Below are positions 12,001 to 24,000 of a DNA stretch of 64,000 nt, one piece after another. The stretch comes from Trachythela sp. YZ-2020. Lineage: Eukaryota > Cnidaria > Anthozoa > Malacalcyonacea > Clavulariidae. The translations under genes were made by a program, and so were the position numbers. Below the pieces are notes generated by a model. That model was given only the letters and a program-made list of their open reading frames with translations, was not told the origin of the DNA and ran no database searches. The DNA lies in contig JADLSH010000220.1 of NCBI GenBank assembly GCA_016169945.1, positions 4,885,001 to 4,949,000 on the forward strand. The letters run 5' to 3'. How positions within the stretch are numbered: the first letter of the stretch is position 1; every line of letters starts with the position of its first letter.

Positions 12001-15000
12001 ATCGTGTCCGCCTCTCCTTCCATGAATTCCCCATTCCAAGGCTTGTACCATATCACAAGCTCATGCCATTTATTAAGTCGATACCTGTAGGTAATTTATA
12101 CAGTGTTTACAATACTCTTTGCGATGGTCTTGACGAAGGTCATAAAGTCGTATGTGGTTGTTATCGCAGTTTGAAGGAGGTATTGGTTAGTCTTGCAGAG
12201 TTCTATTTATCTGGACATAGTGGGCATACCCTCACTTGGTTTGGGGGAGGAATATACCTTGACGGGGCACCATTTGGGAAAGATGATAATGCATATGCAT
12301 GGTTAGTGGGATTCTTAAATATTGGACGTGGGATTTTGAGCAGTAATGAAAACCATTTACTTTTTGTGGCAAACTGTACAGAAAATTGTATCCCAGTGCA
12401 GAGGTATATCAAATTACTTTTGGCTGATATTCAAAATATTGAGCAAGATGTTTTTCCATGTAAGTATAATGGGCCCGAGGGAGAGATAACTGTTAATGTC
12501 AAATTTTGCATTGTTGAACTCCCGAATGACATGAAGATGATTGCTTTCCTTAGTGGGGAGCTAGGTAATAGTGCAAAATATTTTTCATCATTTGCAAATG
12601 TTTGTGATGATAATGCAAATAAAGCAAATGGGACTTATGGGGAAAAAGCAAGTAACACCTGGCATCCATGGGAGTATTCTTCTAGACCAAGTGTTGTCAA
12701 AATGGTTGACGGCTTAAAGAAAACACTTGCTAAGGAAAAATTAGCAGACCGTACTAAAATATCCAAAATCACATCATTAATTGCAAAAATGAAAAGCAGG
12801 CAAGAGTTTGTTCCACCTTTAGGCCCCGTTATCGATCGGATTCATGTTGAACCGTTACATTTAAACAACAATGCCTTGGCACTTGCCCATCGCCGCCTTC
12901 TAGATGAGGTTATTGCCCTTTCCTGTCTCTCAAGTTCAATCAAAACATTTTCTGAGATTCCATCTACTTGTCCCTTGGCCAGGTACGTGACTATTATGAA
13001 AACCAAATGTCACCTTTCCAGACTTGGAAAAAATTTGTAAAGTCGTTCAATGAAACCCGAGCCGAAGGGAAGCATTTTGATTACAGATTTACAGGGAGGG
13101 AATCCAGGTTCTTTTTATATAATTTGATGTATCTTATTGAGGTTGTGGAACTTGCAGCAAAACAGGCCACTAAAAGAAACTTTGCATTACATGTACTTGC
13201 CTATTTCTGCCTTACCTTACGAAATTGTGTCTCCTTGTTCTGTCGAGTTGTAATCACTGATGAAGAACTGGTAGACCTTGAGCGTCATTGTAAGACAATA
13301 GTGAGCTTAAGCAAGCGACGGTTTTGACGCCACGGACGTCAGATTGCCGAGAGGGGACTGGATTAAAAACTGTGTTTTTGTCAGTTTGTGGTGATCTTCA
13401 ACAATTATGGCAAAACTTGAGGTTTTTAAAGTCTACGAAGTCCCTACGCGAGCATCATGATGAAAAACGTCGCCAACATTAGGTATGCTAACCTGCGGGT
13501 GACGTCCATGTTGACAAAAACGTCGCTTGCTTAAGCTCCCTATTATTTAGTATCAACTGCCTTTTCTTTTCTCATCACCCAACAGTGTGGCATTTGGGTA
13601 ATATTGTTCCAGCGCACACAAGGGAAATGAAGGGAAAATATGGCATGGGTCTTGCACTTAATTCAATGGAAGGCAGGGAAGCCAAACACATCTCCATAGC
13701 CCGATACTCTCACAACACCAGTTACCAGAATAGATGGGAACAAGTATTTCGTCACGAGTGTATATCATTTTTGTAGGTAAGGGAAAGGGGATATAATTTA
13801 AACAAGCCATCATCGGTTGCCGTGCATTATATCCCCCAAAACGTGCCACAGAACGCCTGAATTATTGTTATTGCGGGATGGAAAAGGCTCCACATATGTC
13901 CGGATGCAAATTTTGCCTACACAATCTCTGGGAAGATATACTTAAAAAAGTTAGGAAAGTTCATAATAAGGTTTAATTCTCTTTACTAAGGTCATAAGTT
14001 CCACCGTTTGCCATGCTAGATTATATTGTTGTGCCATGTTATGGAAGTGCAACATTTTCCTATCTTCCATCTTTAGCCATTGTTTACAATACGTATACGC
14101 TATCTATATCTGTTTACGATGCCTATTATATTGCCAGATTATTCAACTCTGCAAGAGATTTTTAGCTAAAAGAGTCGCTTAAAATGTTTTGTGCATGCAA
14201 TGTTGAAAACGTTTATCCACACAGCAAACAACAAAATTTATTCAAAATTTGCAAAAAGTATTGTAGATGTTTCCCTGAGATAGGGTCAGTGTAATAATTA
14301 CTTTGTTTGAAGATGAAAATTATGGATGAAATTGGCACAGCTTTTCTTACTGCTGTTACAATATTGGGTCATATAGAGCAAGGCTAGACAGCTTCAAAAT
14401 CTCTGCTAATCCAGGAATGATACGAGAAAATCCCTTTTTGGACAACTAGTCCCTGTTTTTGATTACCTTTTCCTAGTAGCTGGATTAATTAGTCAGTCGT
14501 TACGAGTATAACTGGAACTTTCATGTAGTGGGAAATACAGACATATAATACATTACATCAGCTAATTATTCTATGATCTTTCATTGACTAATACAATAAT
14601 GAAACAGTTGTTTTCTTAACAAAATAAAACTTTAAGAATTATTTATAGTCAATTATCCAGTAGTTTTCTTTGAAAAATATTTATTTATTGGTAAAAAAAT
14701 TTTAAACATCTTGTACATTGTATTTTTTATAATAAATTATTAACTTTAAAAATATATATTTTTCATGTTTTGTCTTTAATCCACTAATGTCTGTAATCAA
14801 GTGGTACATTACCCTGGGTACCAGAGCCTCTTATGAAGTGACGAGGAGGCTCTGGTCACGCGAGCCTCCAACCTCACTTTGGTGTTTACTACAGATATGA
14901 CGTCAGAGAAAAACCGGTTTTCTAATTTCTAGTGTTGACATGATGGCGCCTCGATGGCGTGTCTGAAAAGCGATCGAGCATATAAACTATATTAAATATG

Positions 15001-18000
15001 TCTATGGAAAACACCCCAGTAAAAGAAGTTATTAATAAGCAAAATAATAACATAAACCACTTCTGTCGAATTTGTGGTATCAATATACCTATTTCTGGCA
15101 GAGGGAAGCTAAACATTTTTGAAGGCGCCAAATCAGTTCGGGATAAACTTGCTGAAAGGTTGTCGTGTATTCTCCAAACTTCTGTGTCGAAGGATGGCAC
15201 CTCTTCTACGATATGTTTGAACTGCAAGAGGAACCTCGAAAGGTTGGAAAAGGCAACAGCCGATCTTGTTAGATTTAAAGAAACGGCTGAGAGAACTGCT
15301 AAAGAGCAAAGAACATTTATACTTTATAGTAAATGACAAAGAGAACTCTGGTGAACGCTTTAAAAGGTGCAAGTTTTTAGATTCGCCAAAAAATGAAAAG
15401 CCCGTGAAAAGAAAAGCGTGTGAAACAGAAGTTCGACGAAATATTTTACAGCCAACGCCTATGTTTTTAACAGAACTTCCGAGTCACGACGATTTGTTTG
15501 TGAATTCCCAACCCAGAGTTATGAATCGTTCCAAAACTAAGCCACTAAGGTAGAGGTAAGTTTTAAAAAAATACAAATACTATAATTTACCTGTAAAAAC
15601 TATCAAAAGAGCTTTAGCATAAAAGTAAAGTTGTACATTGTACAATACTTGAACAAATTTTAAATATTGAGCTTTTGTTTATAATGTAGGTGACAATAGA
15701 CTATCCGTCTACACAGCAGCGCAAAACTAAACTCAAGAGTTAGATGCCAAGATCATAAGAGGTGTTGCTAACATGCCTAACAATGAACGTGTTTCCATTG
15801 CAAATGCCGTATGGGACTCAAAAGATCTTAAAGACATGATCATGTGTAAAATTGAGAAGGATGTTGTCAATGAATTTAAAGGACTTTGCAGTCGAAGAAA
15901 CCCATCTATTCTGGCCAATTCTACACCTCATAATGTAATAAACATTACAGATGCTTCCATCGCTTCTGAACTAAAAAATCGTGCACCTACTATGGAAAGA
16001 ATTCTCATTGCGGCTCAATGGGTTAAATTCAATGTCGATTATCGACACGTCCGAGTGACATTTCATCAATAATCAACTGTAATGCCATGCTATCAGTTTG
16101 TAATATCATAGCTACCGAGACAATAAAACGGTTTCATTCGATTGAATAAGTTGAAATGAAAAGGCGCGTGTCTTTTTCATACTAATGACTATTGGGATAT
16201 TAAATATTTAATTGAACATCAATATAAGAGGTTATGCATAAAGATGAGGGACTAATCATTCCTCGCGAAACAAAGGATTTCGAGGTAGCTATGATATTAT
16301 TTAAATCATTTTAAGTACGCGAATTTACGTTAGAAATTACAAATAGACAGTTAAAACAGTAAATCTGCTGAATATTCTTTGGTATAAAACTTGATTAGTC
16401 GAGTATTAAATAGGGACAATACATGTATCAAATATTATGTATAAATACAGTACGACAGGCATTAGTGTCGAAATCGAAAGCTATAAATACAACACAAATA
16501 CAATACAATAAATGCGTACCATTTTGGAACAACGTGCGCTTTAGAAAAACTAATTGATTTTCGAATCGCCTGAGAGAATTCAACATCCATATTTATTAAA
16601 TTAGATTAAAACATTTGATACATTAAAGAGAAAACCGGTTTTTGTAATAGACAAACCGGATCGCGTCGGTTAACCAATGAAAGGACTCGCATAAATTTAG
16701 ACCAATCACAAACGGAGTTCAAATATTGAACTCACCAAAGTGAGGTTGGAGGCTCGCGTGACCAGAGCCTCCTCGTCACTTCATAAGAGGCTCTGGTACC
16801 CAGGGTAGTGGTACATATGCCATCAGACCGAAATGTTCCCACCAGCCCCTGATTCGTACCTGTAATCACCAGTATAATAAAGTGTGCCCATAAACATACA
16901 TGACCGGACATTTCCAGGGAAGCATGCAAACATTTTCTCAATTATTGATGCAAGTTAAACAAATATAAACACATCTTGTCATAGGTTTGTCAAAATATTC
17001 TTTGATTTCTGGATAATTTCCCTAAATTTCCAGGGTTTATTTAATCTCTTAAGGCTGGGGGCTAGGGACCAACCGCCCCACCTCCATTCTCTTGGTGTCT
17101 TGTATGTCGATATGCATGGTTAATGGCATACAGCAAACCAAGGTGGGGGCATGAGGCATTTCCAAGGCATTTCATAAGTTTCTCAAAACTGTCAGATAAA
17201 CATGGAATTTTTGTTAGAATAAGTTAAGTCTGTGTGACAGGTGGTAAAACCACCTTCTGTATTTAAGTTTAGGGTCAAATCCCTTGGCCCAGTATCTAAA
17301 CACTGGGACATTCATGATTTTGGAAGTATATATACTGACTATCACATGTGAATACTTTGTTTTGAGATCTACAGTTGACAGTTGTGCTGTCGAAATCCAT
17401 ACCCTTTCCTTTCGCCGTAATTGAAAGACACAGTGAGTTGTCCCTTAGCAAAGCTGTATGTAAGTGCAAAATCTTTCGTCACTGAAACCAATACTTCTGT
17501 TCTGTGATCTTTTCGACGTCCATTGAGTGTTCTTTCGAAGTAATGGGTTATCTCATCCACACTTTTTCCAGAAAGCCAGCAAAGAAATTGTTTTAACAGA
17601 GGAAGAAATGTAAATGAAATTACTTTTCCTTTCTTGTTTCCTGCTATATAACAGTAGGGCTCTCTAAATTCAGAAGTATTTAGGGATTGAGCCAGAATGT
17701 TAAACGGGTATGTCCCTGCGAATTTCACAATAGTATTGCCGTCGGATAGATCATTTCCCTGACAACATTCGGTGTATACGTTGTAGCCATAACTGGCTTT
17801 CGCTTCTGAAAATAACAGCTGCATTGACGATTAAAGAAAACAAAATATGAGAGAGATGTGGTATTTCCGTATCTGTTTCTTTCATTTGACATACGCTTAC
17901 CAATGGCAATAACATATCCTGAGCTGCATTAACAAACAAAGCTTTATTGAAGTCTTTCCCGCCTTCAAATTTCACCAACCACTTTGCTACTCTATTCTTA

Positions 18001-21000
18001 ATATCCTTTTCGCAAACAAATTATTTTCCCTCCGCTATACCAGTGCAGTTTGTAATATGTTCATCGTTAGATAGTTCTTGTATGACTTCGCCCACACTAA
18101 AACGCGCCGCCATCTTGGATTACTTAATATTCTACTGTGAGATCCCGCTGTCCAAAATGAATGTCATACATGACGTTTTTTGCTAATTTTATGCCAGGCG
18201 TGCTTAATGACCATATAAAGCAAAACGCTCGTGTCGACTGGTTAAAATGTATGAAGGCAGACATAGTCTGTCTACAGGAGACACACGCTTCGCCTCACAG
18301 TACGATACGGAGCTGGTTTCGTAATTCAGACCTCCTCATCAATTTCCAATAAACGATGTGGGACAGCAATTCTTGTTAGGGATTTTAACAAAATCACTCA
18401 AATAAAACGCAATGATGAAGGTCGATTCTTGCAGGTCGAGGTCGACTTTGATGATCAGAAATTGCGTTTTGTTTCTTTGTATGCGCCAAAGAGGAACCCG
18501 GTGCGCAGTACTTTTCTTACGTCCTTGCCTGATATTGTAGATCTAGCGTGTCCAACATTTCTGTGTGGGAACTTCACCGCTGTCCACGATCCAGCTTTGG
18601 ACAGGCGGTATCGATCAGCATTTGCTGGTCCCTCTCAGTCATGGCGGTATAGGGAAAGTGTCGCTGCTTTACAATCGTTGCTTGCTGCCATCCAAACGTT
18701 CCCGGTTTGACGTACTAAACATCCCACAGATCTTGTCTATTCATGGGATCATGGTTCTGGGGAGTTTTCTTCCTGTATCACCGTTTGAACAGTCCATCAC
18801 AGAATGTGACTATCATCCATCATTTTTTCAGGACATCGGTAAAGTTAAGTATTGGCGATGCTTTCGCTTGAGGTCCAGGTGTCTGAATATTTAACGTATC
18901 CTTACTTGAGGATAGCAATTATAGAGCACTTGTTTCTGCTTTTTGGACATTTTGGCAATCCCATAATGATCTTTTGTTATACTCTTCCCAGCTTGATTGG
19001 TGGGATCACAGCAAATTTTTCTCGCTGGAAGTTACTCGCTGCTACGTCCGTCCCGTGCGACCAAGCGTTCTAAGCAGAAATTGAGCTTGAAAAGCAGCTA
19101 AGGCATCTTCAAAGTCTTTTTGATGAGGGTGATTCCTTGGCTTTTTCCCCTCTTTGAAATGTTCAAGAGGAGCTTCGTTCCATCCACATTCGCGAAGCTA
19201 AAGCTTCTCAAGTCCGATCTCATTGCAGGTGGGCAGAAGAAGGTGAAACATCAGCTGCCTTCTTCCTTTGTTTGGAGAGAAAGCATCATGCGAAGCAATC
19301 TGTCACCTCCATTCGTGATTTGGATACTGGTGTAATCCATCACGATCCCTTTGAGATCTTGGGCCAATGGAGGAGCATAGGGGTACGGGACCTGTCTCAA
19401 TTGGGGAGCTGAGGTCTGTTGCCCGAAAATATCTGCGTCACCCGAATTTTAAAAATGAATCAACCATTAACTAAAACGTGCTTTCTACAAAGCTGTGGCG
19501 ATTATCTTAAACAAACAGACAAACTAAAATAATATCAATATGCATATGGAAAAACAATATAAATTTGCAATATGTTAAATCCAAAACCAATCAATTTTTT
19601 AGTTATACATCTTAGATTATGACAGGAAAAAAGTTTCTAATGCAAATCCGAAATGTCATACACTTATGGACAGATCTTTGCGATTAATTCAAACATTAAC
19701 GCCTGGATTAGTGGATTTGAAAGTGATACACTGATACTAAATGCTTCCGTCTATGAGAAGATATTAAGTCTTAAACAAGCAGTCCGAGAGGCACTCAGTG
19801 TCTCTCGCAGATCTTTGCATATCCATCCAAGCGAGTTAAAAGAAATAGGCGTTGCGACCTTTCCGTTTGCCAAAAATGTCTATCATTCTTTCCATGTCTT
19901 CTTTTATCACTCGATTGGCGTACCCCCTTTCAATGTTTATCAGTGCTATGCTACCAAGCCTCTTCTCGCACATGGTACTCCTTAGGTACGTTTTCAATCG
20001 TCGGAGCCCGCTAAATGACCTTTCGGCGGAACACGACGTTGCCGGAATTACTGCTAAAATTGTAGCGACTTTCGCGAACTCAGGCACCATTTCGCACAGT
20101 TCGTTTTTGTAAAGCAGATCCATCACATCTGAAGGCAACATCTTGTCGAGAGAGTTGTAGTAGGTATTGACTCTGTGGTGCTGCATAGGTGTCATCGCTT
20201 CGGTGTTCGATGTTGTTGACTCGCCGACGAGATATTGCACACGGCAGGAAGGCTTTTTCCGTGGTACACGTGCATCACGAAATTCAGCATCCTTGAATTT
20301 GACGAATTCAGCATCCTTGGTCCAGGATTTAATGTTACTGCTTATTTGATCGGCTCGTTTCCAAATTAGTTCGTAGCTTTCCTCGCTACGGCATTCTCTC
20401 AATGTCTTAATCGTAAGTGTGGCGTTTCGTCGAGTGCTAATAACATCAACGTTCTTACCCTATAAATAACTACTCAGGGCACTGGTGTTTGACAAGATGA
20501 CTTTCAGAATACATAGTCCCAGAACAAACTCAAAGTCGCAGATGGCATTTAGCAGAGCTCTGCTATCGGAATATGTCTTCGCGTCTTTGTCGTTGGCCAT
20601 TTTTATTAGGACTTTCACAATTCGCTCGATCTGTTCGGTGACAGCCTTGACCGCTTCTCATCGACACGACCAACGCGTCACACTCAAAGATGTAAGAGTC
20701 AACTTCAAATGATCGAGTTCGACTTCAATATCCCCCAACATGGCGTCACGCTTCGAACTTGCCTCAAGTAAATTGTACAGACTCTGGATAGTTCCGAGTG
20801 CATTGCGCAGTGGTTCGACTTCTGACACCATGTCTTACAACGCCAGGTTAAGCAAATGTCCGTAGCAATGCACATATACCGCAAATGGAGGACAGTCGTT
20901 CATCCGCGAGGCTAGTCCCTTTTGTTTGCCACTCATGTTAGCTGCACCGTCAAAACATTCGCCAACGTACTATATTGATCAAGTCCAGGTTGAGATCGGA

Positions 21001-24000
21001 GATCACCTTCGTTATCAGATCGTATAGCGCTTTGCCGTCGGTAGTTTTCGTTTCGTAAAAGCCGACGAATGCTTCTTTTTTAACCCCATCGGCGATGAAA
21101 CTAAGGCATAACGAGACTTGCTCATTTCGACTGATGTCGGATGTCTCGTCGACGATCACGCCAAATGGCCCACTAGCGATGCAATCCTGCTGAATTCTTT
21201 CTAGTATGAGATCAGCTAATATTTGAATAATTTCGTTCTGAATCGCTGGCGCAGTCCATTGTGCATGCTTTCCTAACTGAGATTTCAACATTTGTTCGAG
21301 CCATGGAATGTCCGTGCAGCGAAAATGTAGCAGTTCCAGAAAGTTAACACGGTTTACGTCAGAAAAGCTGCAGATATCATCACGTTCCCCTTCATGCCCT
21401 CTTTGGGCGATCTTCTGTTGGGCCGTGAAGAATAAAGATTCCATAACGACTTTCAAATATTTGCGCTTCATTTCAACATAGTTTTTGTGAGCGGTATACA
21501 GTTGTTTCAGGACCGATGTTTGTTGCCTCGTGTTCGATCTCTAGCTTATCCATTTAGCCATTGCTTCTCGACTACTCGCGCTCCCGTGGTGTTTCTTTAG
21601 TCTTTCCGTTTTCTTCCAGTTGGTGAAATTCAAAGAATCATCATTCAAAAATCGCTCACATGCGAAACAAGACGCTTCGTGATTGCCAATCGAATAGTTT
21701 AGCCAGGGATATTGTTTGTACCATGCTGACTGGAAATATCGCTGGAAAGCTTCATTGCCAACGAAGTGGGATTATACCTGCTCAGTACTGGTTGTTGGGG
21801 GCCGTCGTGGTCGTAATTCGACATCACTGGAACGTTGGGTTCGTACGGTTTACTTTCTTTCTCGTCAAGATTTATTTCAGGGGACTCGATTATTTGATTA
21901 ATCTCCGTCGATGAAGACCTATCTCTCGATGGGGAAGGGCATTCGCCCATATTCTCAGGCTGAGAAGCGAGCATATCATTACTCGTACACGAATCCAAAT
22001 CAAATGTCGGTAACGGTGTTTCCAATGTGTTCGAATTTGTATTACATATGTGTTTCCAACGAGTCTGAATTTGTGCCACATATCGGGGTATCCAAAGAGA
22101 ATGAAATTTCTTTGAACTGCAACGCATCCGACGAGATTGAATTTGTATCAAATTTTGATATATCCGAGTTGTCGTTAAATTTTAACGTGTCTACAAGTTT
22201 ATCTCGTTCTGATGTATCCCGAGCACACTGAGATGAATTAATCACACTTTTCACAGAATCATCCGGAGCCAGATCTAGTTTAGGTCGTCTGGCTACGGGT
22301 TCATCATCACCTTTCCTTGTGAAGTTCAGCTGTGTTTGAGAAGGAGATAAGACTGTACTAACACTTTTTTACCGAGTGTTGACTTTTGGCATGGGGGTCC
22401 TTGTAATCGGAGTCTGTGACTTCACTGCATTCAGAACATGTAACGCGAAGACGGTAAGCGTGCTTATGACTCTTCTGAGATAGTTTAGATCGTTTGCCAT
22501 CCATATTTCACGCTGTGCATTAGCGGTCTTATAGTATCTTACTGTAAATATTGAGCCAGGTCGTGAGGATTTTCTGCTTAGTATAAACAAATCCGGAAAC
22601 CGCAAGCGATTACAACACATTATATTTCTAGATGTGAGTTCATTCTTCCGTTTGTTCGATTGGAAATGTCAGAGCATTAGCTAAGGGAGAGTTCTTTTAC
22701 AATGGATTATCTTTTTTGTTCAATACAGCCCTAATGTTTGAAGAATACAAAGTACAAACCCCACAAAGCAACAGAATCGGAAACACGACACATTTAGCCA
22801 AATCGTAAAAACTTCGCATGTGCTAATTTTAGAAATTACATTCTAATGTCATTTGCTGTTTGTTTCCATTTGTAGCAAGTCAAGCAATGGAAATATAAAA
22901 CTAAATCACAACAGAGAAAATGCGAGCCTCCATTGTAAATGTTTACCACGCGAGCAACTACGTACACACTACTTAAGAACAAAAAATATTTTCTTTCAAA
23001 TCACTGAAACAGGGCACCACGCTTCAGCACTGTAGATTTTTCTGGGGAGAATATGTAATGATTTTTTTCTGCAATTATAGTATGTATGGTCTCATTTTCT
23101 GTGCCCGAAAAACGGAAATAGATCGCCCGAAAAAATGGCGGTTCGCGAATTTTGGGCCAGCCCCCCCGGCTCGTACGCTTATGTGGAGGAGGTATTATAA
23201 CAAACTCTTCACTGCTGATGTGTGTGATGTGCATGCGCAGGATGCTATTCCAACAAATCTATCTCGTTCTTTAAGTCAGGCTGAAATGGAGTGCTGTGCG
23301 GCCATGGTATGTCTCGCGGAAAACGCCCGGGTCTGATGAATTCCCCATGGAGTTCTATGTTTCTTTTTGGGACATTGTTGGTGTTGACCTTGTCACGTCC
23401 GTACTCTTAATGTTACCTATGATGATGGTCAGCTCTCCCTCTCTCTAATCTGTGGGCTGATTATCGTTCTTTATAAAAAGGTTGTCGCCTGGAGGCAAAA
23501 AATTACAGACCGAAAAATATTTTAAATGTACATCATAAGATCGTTCAAGAGCTATTTCTTGCCGTCTCCTAAGAGTTATAGGTTCCATAGTTGGTTCCCA
23601 CCAAACGTGTAGCATCCCTGGTCGAACCATGTCAGAAAATATCACTCTATTGCGTGATCCTATCGAGTATGCTGACAAAGCTGATGTCCCTCTGGCTATA
23701 CTTTCGCTGAATCAGAAAAACTTTAAACTTTAAACTTTAATCAATTTCAATACATTACATTCATAATATAATCTAATGTATTGGAGGTAGACCTAAAACA
23801 GAATTCATGATTCCCTACTATAGGTCACCCAAAATACAATTATACATACTAATATAGTACAACATGCAATTATATAAACCTAGAAATTAGAAATACATGA
23901 CAATAAATAGTTGGCATTAAAGTTATTATAATAATATGAAAGTAAATTCTTACGAAAAATAGATAAAGAACTAGACTCTCTGACATTCAGAGATAAATTG

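Noticed and set aside
12203..12412. 69-aa minus-strand frame within the X protein
   Set aside because: Antisense shadow of the conserved + strand core.
15540..15695. Clean intron joining the ZAD-protein segments
   Set aside because: Acceptor ATAATGTAG is good, but neither available donor (GTAGAG, GTAAGT) gives a stop-free junction, so the segments are listed as broken.
11140..18150. Terminal inverted repeats of element X
   Set aside because: I compared the sequence at both edges where LINE homology stops and found no convincing inverted repeat or target duplication, so no limits are claimed.
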